Assembly (NCBI RefSeq): GCF_020982545.1
Contig: NZ_JAJKLK010000019.1
Coordinates: forward strand, 434,001-498,000
Direction: 5' to 3'
DNA length: 64,000 nt
From: Streptomyces sp. MNU76
GTDB lineage: Bacteria; Actinomycetota; Actinomycetes; Streptomycetales; Streptomycetaceae
In this document: positions 42,874 to 51,774 of the stretch, one piece after another
How the letters are laid out: the number at the start of each line of letters is the position of its first letter
Numbering within the stretch: position 1 is the first letter of the stretch
Position numbers and translations under genes: made by a program
The notes under the pieces: generated by a model
What the model was told of the DNA's origin: nothing
The model's input: only the letters and a program-made list of their open reading frames with translations
Databases searched by the model: none

Positions 42874-43481
42874 ATGACGACTGGCGTTCCGTCTCTCGAC
42901 CCACTCCCGCCCGGCCCCGGCGTTCCCGGCTGCGCACGTTCCTGCCGCTGGGCGTCGCCGCATGGCTGGTGCTGGAGATCTGGCTGCTCATGGTGGTCGC
43001 GGGCGCGGCCGGCGGGTTCACGGTCTTCCTACTGCTCGTTGCCGGCTTCGTCGGCGGCTCGGCCGTGGTGAAGCGGGCCGGGCGGCGGGCGTTCCGGGTG
43101 CTGTCCGAGACGCTGCAACAGCAGCAGGGTGGGGCGGCCCCAGCTGGAGCGGGACCCGGATCCGGACCCGGCTCAGGAAAGAGCGAGGGCAACGGCTTCC
43201 TGATGCTGGGCGGCCTGCTGCTGATGCTGCCCGGGCTGGTCTCGGACGCGGTGGGGCTGGTGCTGTTGATCCCGCCGGTGCAGAGGGCGTTGGGGCGCTA
43301 CACGGAGCGGACCTTCGAGCGGAAGATCCGTGAGGCGAGTTCGGGTTCTCTCGGGGATGCGTTCCAGCAGGCGCGGATGCACCGGCCCGACGGCAAGGTC
43401 GTGCAGGGGGAGGTCATCCGGGACGACGAGGGCTCCGGGGGTTCAGGGGTTCTGGAGACCTGCCGCCCCGTCCGCCGCTGA
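42874..43481 (+). pseudogene. fxsA: FxsA-family membrane protein, frameshifted near the start
   Basis: FxsA proteins are small membrane proteins named for phage F exclusion suppression. The ATG at 42874 (after CTGGGAG) begins MTTGVPSLDP. One C is missing in CCC 42900-42902; repair joins it to TPARPRRSRLRTFLPLG and the main frame. Two hydrophobic hairpins follow (WLVLEIWLLMVVAGAAGGFT; LMLGGLLLMLPGLVSDAVGL), with a Gly/Ser/Pro linker between and a charged C-terminal tail. About 202 residues. It lies 47 bases after ppm1 and is probably cotranscribed. Confidence 0.8.
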
Positions 43482-43525
43482 GCCGCTGAGCCGCTTCCTC
43501 GCCCCCGCCGCCCCTACCTGTCCCT

Positions 43526-43564
43526 CCCCCACTCTCGGCTGCGCTCGAGCGGGAGGTGCCCCCC
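43526..43564 (-). repeat. Second dispersed repeat type, copy 3 (inverted)
   Basis: Reverse complement of the element at 29447 and 39691, again flanked by GGGGCTGCGCCCC. Confidence 0.75.
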
Positions 43565-43601
43565 AGGGGCTGCGCCCCATGACCCCCATCCGCGGGTCCG
43601 G

Positions 43602-43741
43602 TGGGGCTGGTCGCGCAGTTCCCCGCGCCCCTGGAAACGCAGGGGCAGCGCCCCGTGCGTTTCAGGCCCGCGGCTCTTCGCTTTCTGGGCCGCGGGTGCC
43701 TGCAGCTTCTAGGGGCGCGAGGAACTGCGCGAGAAGCCCCA
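43602..43741. repeat. Long inverted repeat made of the dispersed repeat (copy F)
   Basis: The left arm TGGGGCTGGTCGCGCAGTTC... (43602-43632) and right arm ...GGAACTGCGCGAGAAGCCCC (43711-43741) are complementary with few mismatches. They enclose about 78 bases that contain another inverted pair (GGCCCGCGGC/GGCCGCGGG). Located between convergent fxsA and rbpA. Confidence 0.75.
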
Positions 43742-43770
43742 CCCACCCGCACCCGACGACGCACGTCAAA

Positions 43771-43810
43771 GACCGCGGGCGCCGTACACGTTCGTACGGC
43801 GCCCGCGGTC
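43771..43810. terminator. Terminator of rbpA
   Basis: GACCGCGGGCGCCGTAC (43771-43787), a 6-base loop ACGTTC, and the perfect complement GTACGGCGCCCGCGGTC (43794-43810). A 17-bp stem 38 bases beyond the rbpA stop. Confidence 0.9.
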
Positions 43811-43848
43811 ATCGGTTGCGCTGTCGGTCCGCCCGGCCCCCGGAGGGG

Positions 43849-44223
43849 TTACGCGGACTTGCGGCTGTCTCGAGGATGCACCGCGATGTTCATCGCGCCG
43901 GAGCGGAGAACCGCCAGGCGCTCTTCGAGGACCTCTTCGAGTTCCTCACGCGTGCGCCGCTCCATCAGCATGTCCCAATGTGTACGCGCGGGCTTGGCCT
44001 TCTTTTCCTCAGGGCCGTCGCCGTCCACGAGGAGTGCCTGGGCCCCGCAGACCTTGCACTCCCACTCCGGCGGAATCTCCGCCTCGACCGAGAAGGGCAT
44101 CTCGAAGCGGTGCCCCTTCTCGCATGCGTACTCCACGGCCTGGCGCGGAGCCAAGTCGATGCCGCGGTCCGTCTCGTAGCTGGTCACCACGAGGCGCGTG
44201 CCGCGAAGAGCTCGCTCACTCAT
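43849..44223 (-). CDS. rbpA: RNA polymerase-binding protein RbpA
   Basis: A 124-residue essential-type transcription factor that binds the primary sigma factor and stabilises the open promoter complex. MSERALRGTRLVVTSYETDR is the N-terminal tail and core entry. The zinc/core domain contains YACEKGHRFEMPF and WECKVCGAQALL, and the sigma-interacting C-terminal helix is HWDMLMERRTREELEEVLEE. It is SCO1421 in S. coelicolor as I recall. It is preceded by a consensus sigma-R promoter, consistent with its known induction by disulfide stress. Confidence 0.97.
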   Translation of the reverse strand: MSERALRGTRLVVTSYETDRGIDLAPRQAVEYACEKGHRFEMPFSVEAEIPPEWECKVCGAQALLVDGDGPEEKKAKPARTHWDMLMERRTREELEEVLEERLAVLRSGAMNIAVHPRDSRKSA

Positions 44224-44284
44224 GAATCGTGCCTCCCGGGCTTGTCGCCCACAGGACAGGTGTCGCTGTCGTCGTCATCCGGTC

Positions 44285-44311
44285 AACGTCCGGTCGGCGG
44301 TAAAGATTCCC
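44285..44311 (-). promoter_or_regulatory. Sigma-R promoter of rbpA
   Basis: On the minus strand GGGAAT (44306-44311), exactly 18 bases, then GTT (44285-44287), the sigma-R consensus GGGAAT-N18-GTT, 62 bases before the rbpA start. Confidence 0.85.
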
Positions 44312-44489
44312 GTTCCGTGTCCCGTTCCGGGTCATGCGTCGCCGTCGTAGCCGCCCTTGTTGTACCCACCGGCGCCCGGTTTGTCACATCTGGCAGCAGA
44401 TGTCACCCAGCGTTTCGGCATCTTTGACGCGCAGTAACGGTACGCCAGGCAGGCCAAACGCGTACACTACAGCTCTTTCGCTTCCGGCG

Positions 44490-45845
44490 CTAAATCCTGT
44501 CCGGCACGGGATTACCCGCGTCGCTGATCGCCCGGCGCACCGGAACCCTCATGAGCAGGGCGAAGCCCAGGACGAAGAAGGCCACCAGCGAGATGATCGC
44601 GTCCCGATAACTTCCGGTCAGCTGGTAGGTCACGCCGAACAGCAGCGGGCCCAGCCAGCTCATGCCGCGGTCGCTCATCTCGTACGCGGCGAAGTACTCG
44701 GCCTCCTTGCCCGGCGGGACGAGATGGGAGAAGAGGGAGCGGGACAGGGCCTGGCTGCCGCCGAGGACCAGGCCGATGCCCGAGGCGAGGACGAAGAACC
44801 ACAGCGGGGCACTCGCCGGGAGGAAGTAGCCGGCGGCGAGGATCAGGGTCCAGGCGACCAGGGAGCCGAGGATCGTGCGCTTGGCGCCGTAGCGGCGGGC
44901 GAGCCGGCCCATGCCGAGGGCGCCCCCCACCGCCAGGATCTGCACCAGCAGCACGGCCACGATGAGGGTGGACTGCTCCAGGTCGAGTTCCTCGGAGCCG
45001 TACACCGAGGCCTGGGAGATCACCGTCTGGATGCCGTCGTTGTAGACGAGGTAGGCGAGGAGGAAGCTCAGCGTCAGCGGGTGGCGCCGCATGTCACGGA
45101 CGGTCGCCGCCAGTTGACGCAGTCCTGGGGCCGTCGTTCCCGCGGACTCGCCGGCCGGCCGACGCCGGTCGCGCAGACGGTTCAGCGGGATCAGGGTGAA
45201 GGCGCCCCACCACAGGCCGGCCGAGGCCAGACAGATGCGGACGGCCATGCCCTCGGAGATACCGAAGGCCTCGTGGGCGGTGAAGAGGATCAGGTTCCCG
45301 ATCAGGACCAGGGAGCCGGCCGCGTAGCCGAAGGCCCAGCCCCGGGAGGAGACGGCGTCGCGTTCCTCGGGCGGCGCGATCTGTGGCAGGTAGGAGTTGT
45401 AGAGCATCATCGCCACGGACTGCGCAGCGTTCGCCACGACCAGCAGGACACCGCCGAGCAGATAGCGGTCGCCGTCCAGGAAGAACATCCCCGCGGTCGC
45501 GGTGGCGCCGACGTAGGCGGTCGCGGCCAGCAGCGGCTTCTTACGGCCCGTACGGTCGGCGGCCGCGCCCACCAGCGGCATGATCACCACGGCGAGGATC
45601 ACCGACAGGGACACCGAGTACGCGAAGAAGGAGCCGGCGCGGACCGGTATGCCCAGCGGATGGACGTAGCCGTCCGCGTCGGCGGCGGACTTGGCGACCT
45701 CGGTCAGATAGGGGCCGAGGAACACGGTCAGGACGCTGGTCGAGTAGACGGAGCAGGCCCAGTCGTAGAAGTACCAGCCGCGTTGTTCGCGCCGTCTGCC
45801 CGCGGCCTCGTCGGCCGCGTCCGTCCGCACGGTGTCGGTGCCCAC
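44490..45845 (-). CDS. MFS transporter, UMF1/Atg22-like
   Basis: A 451-residue transporter with about 12 helices, starting at a GTG. WYFYDWACSVYSTSVLTVFL at the N-terminus (W-x-x-YDWANSAF-like) is characteristic of the UMF1 family related to vacuolar effluxer Atg22. PLVGAAADRTGRKKPLL is the 2-3 loop motif. Atg22 proteins release amino acids from vacuoles, but the bacterial substrate is unknown. It lies 41 bases downstream of the GDPD gene on the same strand. Confidence 0.85.
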   Translation of the reverse strand: MGTDTVRTDAADEAAGRRREQRGWYFYDWACSVYSTSVLTVFLGPYLTEVAKSAADADGYVHPLGIPVRAGSFFAYSVSLSVILAVVIMPLVGAAADRTGRKKPLLAATAYVGATATAGMFFLDGDRYLLGGVLLVVANAAQSVAMMLYNSYLPQIAPPEERDAVSSRGWAFGYAAGSLVLIGNLILFTAHEAFGISEGMAVRICLASAGLWWGAFTLIPLNRLRDRRRPAGESAGTTAPGLRQLAATVRDMRRHPLTLSFLLAYLVYNDGIQTVISQASVYGSEELDLEQSTLIVAVLLVQILAVGGALGMGRLARRYGAKRTILGSLVAWTLILAAGYFLPASAPLWFFVLASGIGLVLGGSQALSRSLFSHLVPPGKEAEYFAAYEMSDRGMSWLGPLLFGVTYQLTGSYRDAIISLVAFFVLGFALLMRVPVRRAISDAGNPVPDRI

Positions 45846-45886
45846 CCGTGCCCCTCGCTTCCCCGTGAACGGGCCGCGCGAGGGCG

Positions 45887-46654
45887 TCAGACCCAGGTCC
45901 CCCGGTCCTCAAGCACCTTGCGCAGCGTGTCGATGTGATCGGTCATGATGCCATCGACGCCCAGGTCCAGCAGTCGGTGCATACGTTGCGGTTCGTTCAC
46001 GGTCCAGACGTGCACCTGCAGCCCGCGCGCATGGGCCGCGCGCACGAACCGGTGGTCGACCACGGGCACCCCGGCGTGCGATTCGGGCACCTGCGCGGCG
46101 ACCGCCGAGCGGCGCACCGTGGCGGCGACCCCCCACGAGCGCAGCCGCAGCCCCAGCACGCCGCTCGTGCCGTACGAGGTGGCCAGGCGCGGACCGGCGA
46201 GGCGCTGGGCGCGGGCCACCCGGGACTCGGAGAAGGAGCCGACGCAGACCCGGTCCCAGGACGCGGTGCGGGCGATCAGGTTGAGCAGCGGGTGCAGCGC
46301 GGGCTCCGCCTTGACGTCCACGTTCCAGCGGACGTCGGGGAACTCTTCGAGCAGCTCCTCGAAGAGGGGGACCGGCTCGACGCCCGCCACACGCGCGCTG
46401 CTGATCTCCCTCCACGGCAGATCGGCTATCCGGCCCGCCCCGTCGGTCATCCGGTCCAGGGTCGAGTCGTGGAAGGCGACGAGCTTGCCGTCGAGCGTGG
46501 CGTGGACGTCGGTCTCGATGTAGCGGTAGCCCGACTCCACCGCCCGCCGGAACTGGGCCGTGGTGTTCTCCAGGCCCTCGGCCGCCCCGCCCCGGTGGGC
46601 GAAGGCGATCGGGCCCGGGTGGTCGAGGTAGGGGTGGCGTATGAGGGCGGTCAC
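45887..46654 (-). CDS. Glycerophosphodiester phosphodiesterase
   Basis: A 255-residue cytoplasmic GDPD hydrolysing glycerophosphodiesters to glycerol-3-phosphate and an alcohol. The catalytic pair is visible in IAFAHRGGAAEGLENT (HRG) and YIETDVHATLDGKLVAFHD (metal Glu and Asp, general-acid His). The fold ends VWTVNEPQRMHRLLDLGVDG. No signal peptide. Its GTG start overlaps the stop of the YczE gene by 4 bases (GTGA). Confidence 0.92.
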   Translation of the reverse strand: MTALIRHPYLDHPGPIAFAHRGGAAEGLENTTAQFRRAVESGYRYIETDVHATLDGKLVAFHDSTLDRMTDGAGRIADLPWREISSARVAGVEPVPLFEELLEEFPDVRWNVDVKAEPALHPLLNLIARTASWDRVCVGSFSESRVARAQRLAGPRLATSYGTSGVLGLRLRSWGVAATVRRSAVAAQVPESHAGVPVVDHRFVRAAHARGLQVHVWTVNEPQRMHRLLDLGVDGIMTDHIDTLRKVLEDRGTWV

Positions 46655-47361
46655 CTGGGAAGTATCGCCCGCTTCGGTGGACCGGTGGCAACGACCGTGC
46701 TGCCGGCTTCCGAGGGCACGGCGAACACGCGCAGGAAGAACTGGGCCAGGGGCCCTATGCAGAGGGCGTAGAGAAGGGTGCCCACCCCGACCGTGCCGCC
46801 GAGGGCGAAGCCGGTGGCCAGCACCGAGACCTCCACGGCCGTCCGCATCAGCCGCAGCGAACGCCCGGTGCGCCGGTGCAGCCCCGTCATCAGGCCGTCG
46901 CGCGGGCCCGGGCCGAAGCGGGCAGCGATGTAGAGACCGGTCGCCGCGCCGTTCAGCACGATCCCGGCGGCCAGCAGGGGGATCCGTACGGCCATGGTGT
47001 GCGCCTCCGGCACCAGCGCCAGGGTGGCGTCCATCGCGATGCCCACCACGAAGACGTTGGAGACCGTGCCGAGGCCCGGGCGCTGACGGAGCGGGATCCA
47101 CAGGAGCAGCACCGCCGCGCCCACGACGATCGACACCACCCCGATGGTCAGCCCGGTCAGCTCCGCCAGGCCCTGGTGCAGCACGTTCCAGGGCTCCAGG
47201 CCGAGCCCCGCCCGTACGAGGAGCGCGGAGCTGGCGCCGTACAGCGCGAGCCCGGTGTAGAGCTGGACCAGCCGGCGCCCCCGATGCGGCCGTGCGGGTT
47301 CCCGTCTGTCCGGCTGTGCTTCGGACCGCGGTTCGTGCCGTGGCTCGTGCTGTGTGGGCAA
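46651..47361 (-). CDS. YczE/YyaS/YitT family membrane protein
   Basis: A protein of about 236 residues if the TTG at 47361 is used (GGGGGG lies 7 bases before); the exact start is uncertain. After a charged, His/Arg-rich N-terminus (about 35 residues) come five to six helices with GLGLEPWNVLHQGLAELTGL, the conserved YczE motif. In many bacteria yczE is divergent from a MocR-type regulator (YczR) that controls it; here a MocR gene starts about 100 bases away on the other strand. Function unknown. Confidence 0.8.
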   Translation of the reverse strand: MPTQHEPRHEPRSEAQPDRREPARPHRGRRLVQLYTGLALYGASSALLVRAGLGLEPWNVLHQGLAELTGLTIGVVSIVVGAAVLLLWIPLRQRPGLGTVSNVFVVGIAMDATLALVPEAHTMAVRIPLLAAGIVLNGAATGLYIAARFGPGPRDGLMTGLHRRTGRSLRLMRTAVEVSVLATGFALGGTVGVGTLLYALCIGPLAQFFLRVFAVPSEAGSTVVATGPPKRAILPR

Positions 47362-47461
47362 GACGTTCCCCCCTGGTGGTCCCCGTGGCCTGACGCATGA
47401 CACTCTGTGGCTTGGAGAGAGATGGCATCCATGGCCAATTTGCGGAAGGTGGACTGGAAAC

Positions 47462-48956
47462 ATGGCGCAGTGGACTTCGGCGGTCGGCGCGGCTCAGCTC
47501 GCCCGGCTGCTCACCTCGCAGCAGGAGCGCCCCGCCGGCCCAGGCACCCGCCGCCCGCCCGCCTACCGCGCGCTCGCCGACGGGATCCGTCTGCTGGTGC
47601 TGGAGGGCCGTGTGCCCGTCGCGGCCCGGCTGCCCGCCGAGCGGGAGCTGGCGCTCTCCCTCTCCGTGAGCCGTACGACCGTCGCGGCGGCCTATGAGGC
47701 GCTGCGCACGGAGGGCTTCCTGGAGTCCCGGCGGGGAGCGGGCAGTTGGACCGCAGTGCCGGCGGGGAACCCGTTGCCCGCGCGCGGTCTGGAGCCGCTG
47801 CCGCCCGAGGCGCTCGGATCGATGATCGACCTGGGCTGCGCCGCGCTGCCCGCGCCCGAGCCCTGGCTCACCCGGGCGGTGCAGGGCGCGTTGGAGGAGC
47901 TGCCGCCCTACGCCCACACGCACGGCGACTACCCGGCGGGGTTGCCCGCCCTGCGCTCCATGCTCGCCGACCGGTACACCGCGCGCGGCATCCCCACGAT
48001 GCCCGAGCAGATCATGGTCACCACCGGCGCCATGGGGGCCATGGACGCCATCTGTCACCTCTTCGCCGGGCGGGGTGAGCGGATCGCGGTGGAGTCGCCG
48101 TCGTACGCCAACATCCTCCAGCTGATGCGGGAGGCGGGGGCGCGGCTGGTGCCGGTCGCCATGGCGGACGGGCTCGCCGGGTGGGACATGGACCGGTGGC
48201 GGCAGGTGCTGCGGGACGCGGCGCCGCGACTGGCGTACGTCGTCGCCGACTTCCACAACCCGACCGGGGCGCTCGCCGACGAGGACCGGCGGCGGGGGCT
48301 CGTCGACGCGGCTCGGGGCGCCGGGACGGTGCTGGTCGCCGACGAGACGATGAGCGAGCTGTGGCTCGACGACGACGTGGAGATGCCGCGGCCCGTGTGC
48401 GCCTTCGATCCGGCGGGGTCCACGGTGATCACGGTCGGGTCCGCCAGCAAGGCGTTCTGGGCGGGGATGCGGATCGGGTGGGTGCGGGCGGCACCGGATG
48501 TGATCCGGAGTCTGGTCGCGGCCCGGGCCTACGCGGACCTGGGGACGCCGGTGTTGGAGCAGTTGGCCGTGAACTGGCTGATGAGTACCGGGGGTTGGGC
48601 GCAGGCCGTGGGGGTGCGCCGGGAGCAGGCCCGGGAGAACCGGGACGCTCTGGTGGCCGCGGTGCGCCGGGAGCTGCCGGACTGGGAGTTCTCGGAGCCC
48701 CGGGGCGGACTGACGTTGTGGGTCCGCACCGGAGGGCTGTCGGGGTCGCGGCTCGCGGAGGTGGGGAGCGGGTGGGGTCCGGGTGCCCTCCGGACCCCGG
48801 TTCAGGGTGGACGGGGCGTTCGAGGGTATGTGCGGCTGCCGTTCACCGTGGGGAGCGGTGGCCGAGGAGGCGGCCGTGCGGTTGGCGGCGGCTGCGCGGT
48901 TGGTGCGGGACGGGGCGTCCGGTGGGAGCGAGGGGCCGCGGACGTTCGTGGCGTGA
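47462..48956 (+). pseudogene. MocR-type regulator (GntR winged helix plus aminotransferase fold), multiply frameshifted at the 3' end
   Basis: ATG at 47462. Residues to about 90 form the GntR winged helix (LPAERELALSLSVSRTTVAA). The rest is a class I aminotransferase-like domain with the PLP lysine in TVGSASKAFWAGMRIGW. The last 65 codons contain several losses: G at 48763-48766, 48774-48777 and 48824-48826, and two G (or one gained) at 48850-48853. Repair gives AEVGERVGVRVPSGPRF, DGAFEGYVRLPFTV and AVAEEAAVRLAAAARLVRDG, stopping at 48954. Divergent from yczE, matching YczR-type MocR regulators. Direct ATGGC repeats lie at 47422 and 47431. Confidence 0.82.
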
Positions 48957-49027
48957 GGGCTCGGGTTCGGTCGGTGGGTGCGCGGCGGCTCATCCCCTCA
49001 GCTCAGCCGTCCGCTCGATCCGTCCGC

Positions 49028-50575
49028 TCATCCCTCCGCCGGGGCGGCCTTGGTGAGGGCGTCCGCCAGGGTCGTGTGGGGCGGGAGCAGGTCCAGCACC
49101 GCCTGGCGGTGGGGCTCGGGGGTGGTGTCGTCGTAGGGGTCGGGCGTGGTCGGGACCTGGAGGCGGAGCGCCGGGGCGGGGCCCAGGCGGGCGTAGCCGC
49201 GGCCCGGGGCATGTCCGGGGTGGGCGTCGTGGGAGGTGCGGCGCCCAGAACCGTCTCGACCTGGCCTGGGGAGGCGGGGCCCAGCACGACACGCGCGCGC
49301 GTGTGCTGGCGTACCACCTCCGTGAGGGCGTCCAGGTGGTCGAACTGTTCGGTGATCACGACGGTGACGTCGACCGCGCGGCCGTGCCTGAGGGGGATCT
49401 GCAGGAGGGACTGCGGGTCGGGCCGGCCCTCGGCCGCGGCGAGGTGGGTGAGCACGGTCGGGCGGTCGAGGAGGAGCCACAGGGGCCGACGGATGTCGTC
49501 CGGCGCCGGTAGGCCCGCCTGCCGGGCACGGTTCGTGGCGATCAGCCGGCGCTCCGTCTCCTGGGACGCCCACTCCAGGCTCGCCAGGGCCCCGGAGATC
49601 CCGCTCTCCACCGCGAGGACCCCGTCGCGCCCGCTCAGGCACGCGTACTCGCCGCTGCCGCCGCCCTCGACGATGACGACGTCGCCGTGCTGGAGCGCCT
49701 GGAGGGCGATCGAGCGGAGCAGGGTCGTGGTGCCGCTGCCGGGCTCGCCCACGGCCAGCAGATGAGGCTCGGTGGAGCGGACGCCGGTGCGCCAGACGAC
49801 CGGCGGCACGTCCCGCTGCTCCTCGCCGGAGGTGAGAGGGAGCGTGCGCTGGACGTGGGTCTCGTCGGTGAAACCGAGGACCGTCTCCCCCGGTGCCGTC
49901 ACGAAGCGCTGGGCGGTGATGTCGGTGGCGAGCGGGGGGAGGACGGCGACGGTGAGTTCGTTGCCCTCCTCGTCCCAGGTGAAGCGGTACTCGCGGCCGC
50001 GGCCCGCCTTGGTGTGCAGCAGCTGCTCGACGCGTGCGCGGGCCTCCGCCTCGCCGTCCGTGAAGTAGGCGGGGTAGCGGATCAGCAGGTGGCAGATCCG
50101 GCCCGTGCCGTCGAAGGCGTAGGTGGGGAAGGCCTTGTCCCAGGCGCCGCCGTGCGCGTAGAGCGGCTCGGGGTCCTCGGAGGCCGAGAAGTAGGGGACC
50201 AGGGCCTCGTAGAGGGAGCGCAGTCGCTGGGTCTGGGACTCGTCCGGGCCGACGGGCTCGGCGACGGCGCCCTCGCGGCCCGCCCAGGCTGCCGCCGCCA
50301 TCAGGGCGATGACGGCGAGCAGCAGGCCGTACGGCACCAGGGTCACGACCAGGACGATCGAGGCCGCGAGGAAGAGCAGTGACCCACGACGGTCCTTCGG
50401 GGTCTCGGCCCATCTGCGGCGCCCGGCGGCGACCAGCCGGCGCAGTCCACGCGTGATCGTGATCAACGGGTGGAGGACGTCGGTGGCGCCGTCCGCCGCC
50501 GTCCGGGCCAGCTCCCGGCTCCTGGCGAGGTGCGCGCCACCGGTGCTCAGAATGCGGGGAGGGGACCCGGGCCAC
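49028..50575 (-). pseudogene. Membrane-anchored P-loop ATPase (FtsK-like), frameshifted
   Basis: About 515 residues when repaired, from the GTG at 50575 (AGGAGA upstream). The frame is off by one extra or two missing bases near 50556-50564, so the N-terminus should read into RILSTGGAHLARSRELAR. Two helices follow (LLFLAASIVLVVTLVPYGLL; VIALMAAAAWAG). The C-terminal ATPase has Walker A VGEPGSGTTTLL and Walker B LWLLLDRP. One G is missing at 49203-49205; repair gives PDMPRGRGYARLGPAPALRL and a stop at 49028. Resembles Streptomyces FtsK-like or conjugation-related membrane proteins of unknown role. Confidence 0.72.
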
Positions 50576-50612
50576 GGCAGTCTCCTGGGGGTGCGTGCGG
50601 ATGGGGGCGGGG

Positions 50613-50807
50613 TCAGAACTTGATCCCGCCGAGGAGGCTCGCGAGGCTCTCGCCGCCCGCTGTGATGCTCGGGGCGATGCCCGTGCTGGCGAGGTAGAAG
50701 CCGAACAGCGTGACGACGATGCAGTGCGATGCCTTCAGGCCGTCCTTGCGGAAGAACAGGAAGACGATGACGCCGAGCAGGACGACGCCTGAGATGTTCA
50801 GGATCAT
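50613..50807 (-). CDS. Small membrane protein
   Basis: A 64-residue protein with two hydrophobic segments (MILNISGVVLLGVIVFLFFR; IVVTLFGFYLASTGIAPSI) and a short soluble tail. ATG preceded by AGGAGAGCCC. It lies 38 bases upstream of the membrane ATPase gene in the same direction, so the two probably act together. The small size and place resemble Spd-type helpers beside FtsK/Tra-like proteins, but no homology is claimed. Confidence 0.7.
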   Translation of the reverse strand: MILNISGVVLLGVIVFLFFRKDGLKASHCIVVTLFGFYLASTGIAPSITAGGESLASLLGGIKF

Positions 50808-51079
50808 TTGGGCTCTCCTGGTTGATGGGGACAGTCACCATGAGTTCTTCCAAGGTCACAGGATGTATCCATACGATAAAAGGTGCATATGGGTGAAATC
50901 TGATGGAATTCGCCCTGATGGCCGAATCGAGATTGGGTCGTCCGAGCTGGGCTGTTGCGCGCGACGGGGCTCGGTGTGATCTTTGCCTCGGCTCTGTCCG
51001 CTGATGTGTGCGTCGAGCCAGTACCCTGGCGATTCACCCGTTCGGCTTTGAGGCGTGTCTGTGAGAGGTGGTCCCGGCG

Positions 51080-51472
51080 ATGAGCGAAGCCCTCGACCCC
51101 GAGGTCGTGGAGCTGGCGACCAAGATCTTCGATCTGGCCCGCAGGGGCGAGACCGAGGTGCTCGTGGCGTACGTCGACGCGGGTGTTCCGGCCGACCTCA
51201 CCAACGATCGCGGCGACTCCCTCGTGATGCTCGCCGCGTACCACGGTCACGCCGACGCCGTCCGGGCCCTCCTGGCCCGTGGCGGGGAGGCCGACCGGGT
51301 CAACGACCGCGGCCAGACGCCCCTCGCCGGGGCGGTTTTCAAGGGCGAGGAGAGCGTCATCCGGGTTCTCCTGGACGACGGGGCCGACCCGGCCGCGGGT
51401 ACTCCGAACGCGGTCGACACCGCCCGGATGTTCGGCAGGACACATCTGCTCGAACTGTTCGCAGCGCACTGA
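51080..51472 (+). CDS. Ankyrin-repeat protein
   Basis: A 130-residue protein of about three to four ankyrin repeats: NDRGDSLVMLAAYHGHADAV, NDRGQTPLAGAVFKGEESVI and TPNAVDTARMFGRTHLLELF, each of about 33 residues. Cytoplasmic; a protein-protein interaction module. The gap before it (50808-51079) contains an unusually AT-rich stretch near 50855-50930 and a possible -10 TACCCT near 51020. Confidence 0.85.
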   Translation: MSEALDPEVVELATKIFDLARRGETEVLVAYVDAGVPADLTNDRGDSLVMLAAYHGHADAVRALLARGGEADRVNDRGQTPLAGAVFKGEESVIRVLLDDGADPAAGTPNAVDTARMFGRTHLLELFAAH

Positions 51473-51668
51473 TCAACATGTTCTGACCAGGAAAAACACG
51501 AAAGACGGGGGAGGCGGTACGGGGCCGCCGGATATTTCGGTCGCGGCAGCGAGAACCGCCGGGTCATCATGACGTCGTGATTCACGGACATGATGGCTGG
51601 GCAGGTGTTGCCGCACCGCGTGGGCCGTGATGCGGTCCGCATGGGCCACCGACGAGAGGCAGAGGAAG

Positions 51669-51728
51669 ATGGTCTTCAGCAAGCAAGAGACGGCGGGCGC
51701 TCCGACGTGTTGTCACGCGGCCAGGTAA
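51669..51728 (+). CDS. Micro-ORF of 19 codons (possible leader peptide)
   Basis: ATG preceded by AGAGGAAG encodes MVFSKQETAGAPTCCHAAR and stops at TAA, overlapping the next micro-ORF (TAATG). The adjacent cysteines near the end invite comparison with cysteine-responsive leader peptides, although it lacks the usual Streptomyces RRHVDL leader signature. No similar peptide is recalled with certainty. Confidence 0.4.
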   Translation: MVFSKQETAGAPTCCHAAR

Positions 51729-51763
51729 TGCAGGATTCCCGGTTGCGCCGACGCTTGATGTGA
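51728..51763 (+). CDS. Micro-ORF of 11 codons overlapping its neighbours
   Basis: ATG within TAATG; encodes MQDSRLRRRLM and stops at a TGA that overlaps a GTG (GTGA) in the frame of the HEAT-repeat gene. The overlaps at both ends suggest translational coupling, but it could be accidental. Confidence 0.25.
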   Translation: MQDSRLRRRLM

Positions 51764-51774
51764 GGCTGTTTCCC

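Noticed and set aside
45887..48256. 789-codon minus-strand frame covering GDPD and beyond
   Set aside because: Only its C-terminal part (from 46654) is the real GDPD; the upstream part is antisense to or out of frame with yczE and MocR.
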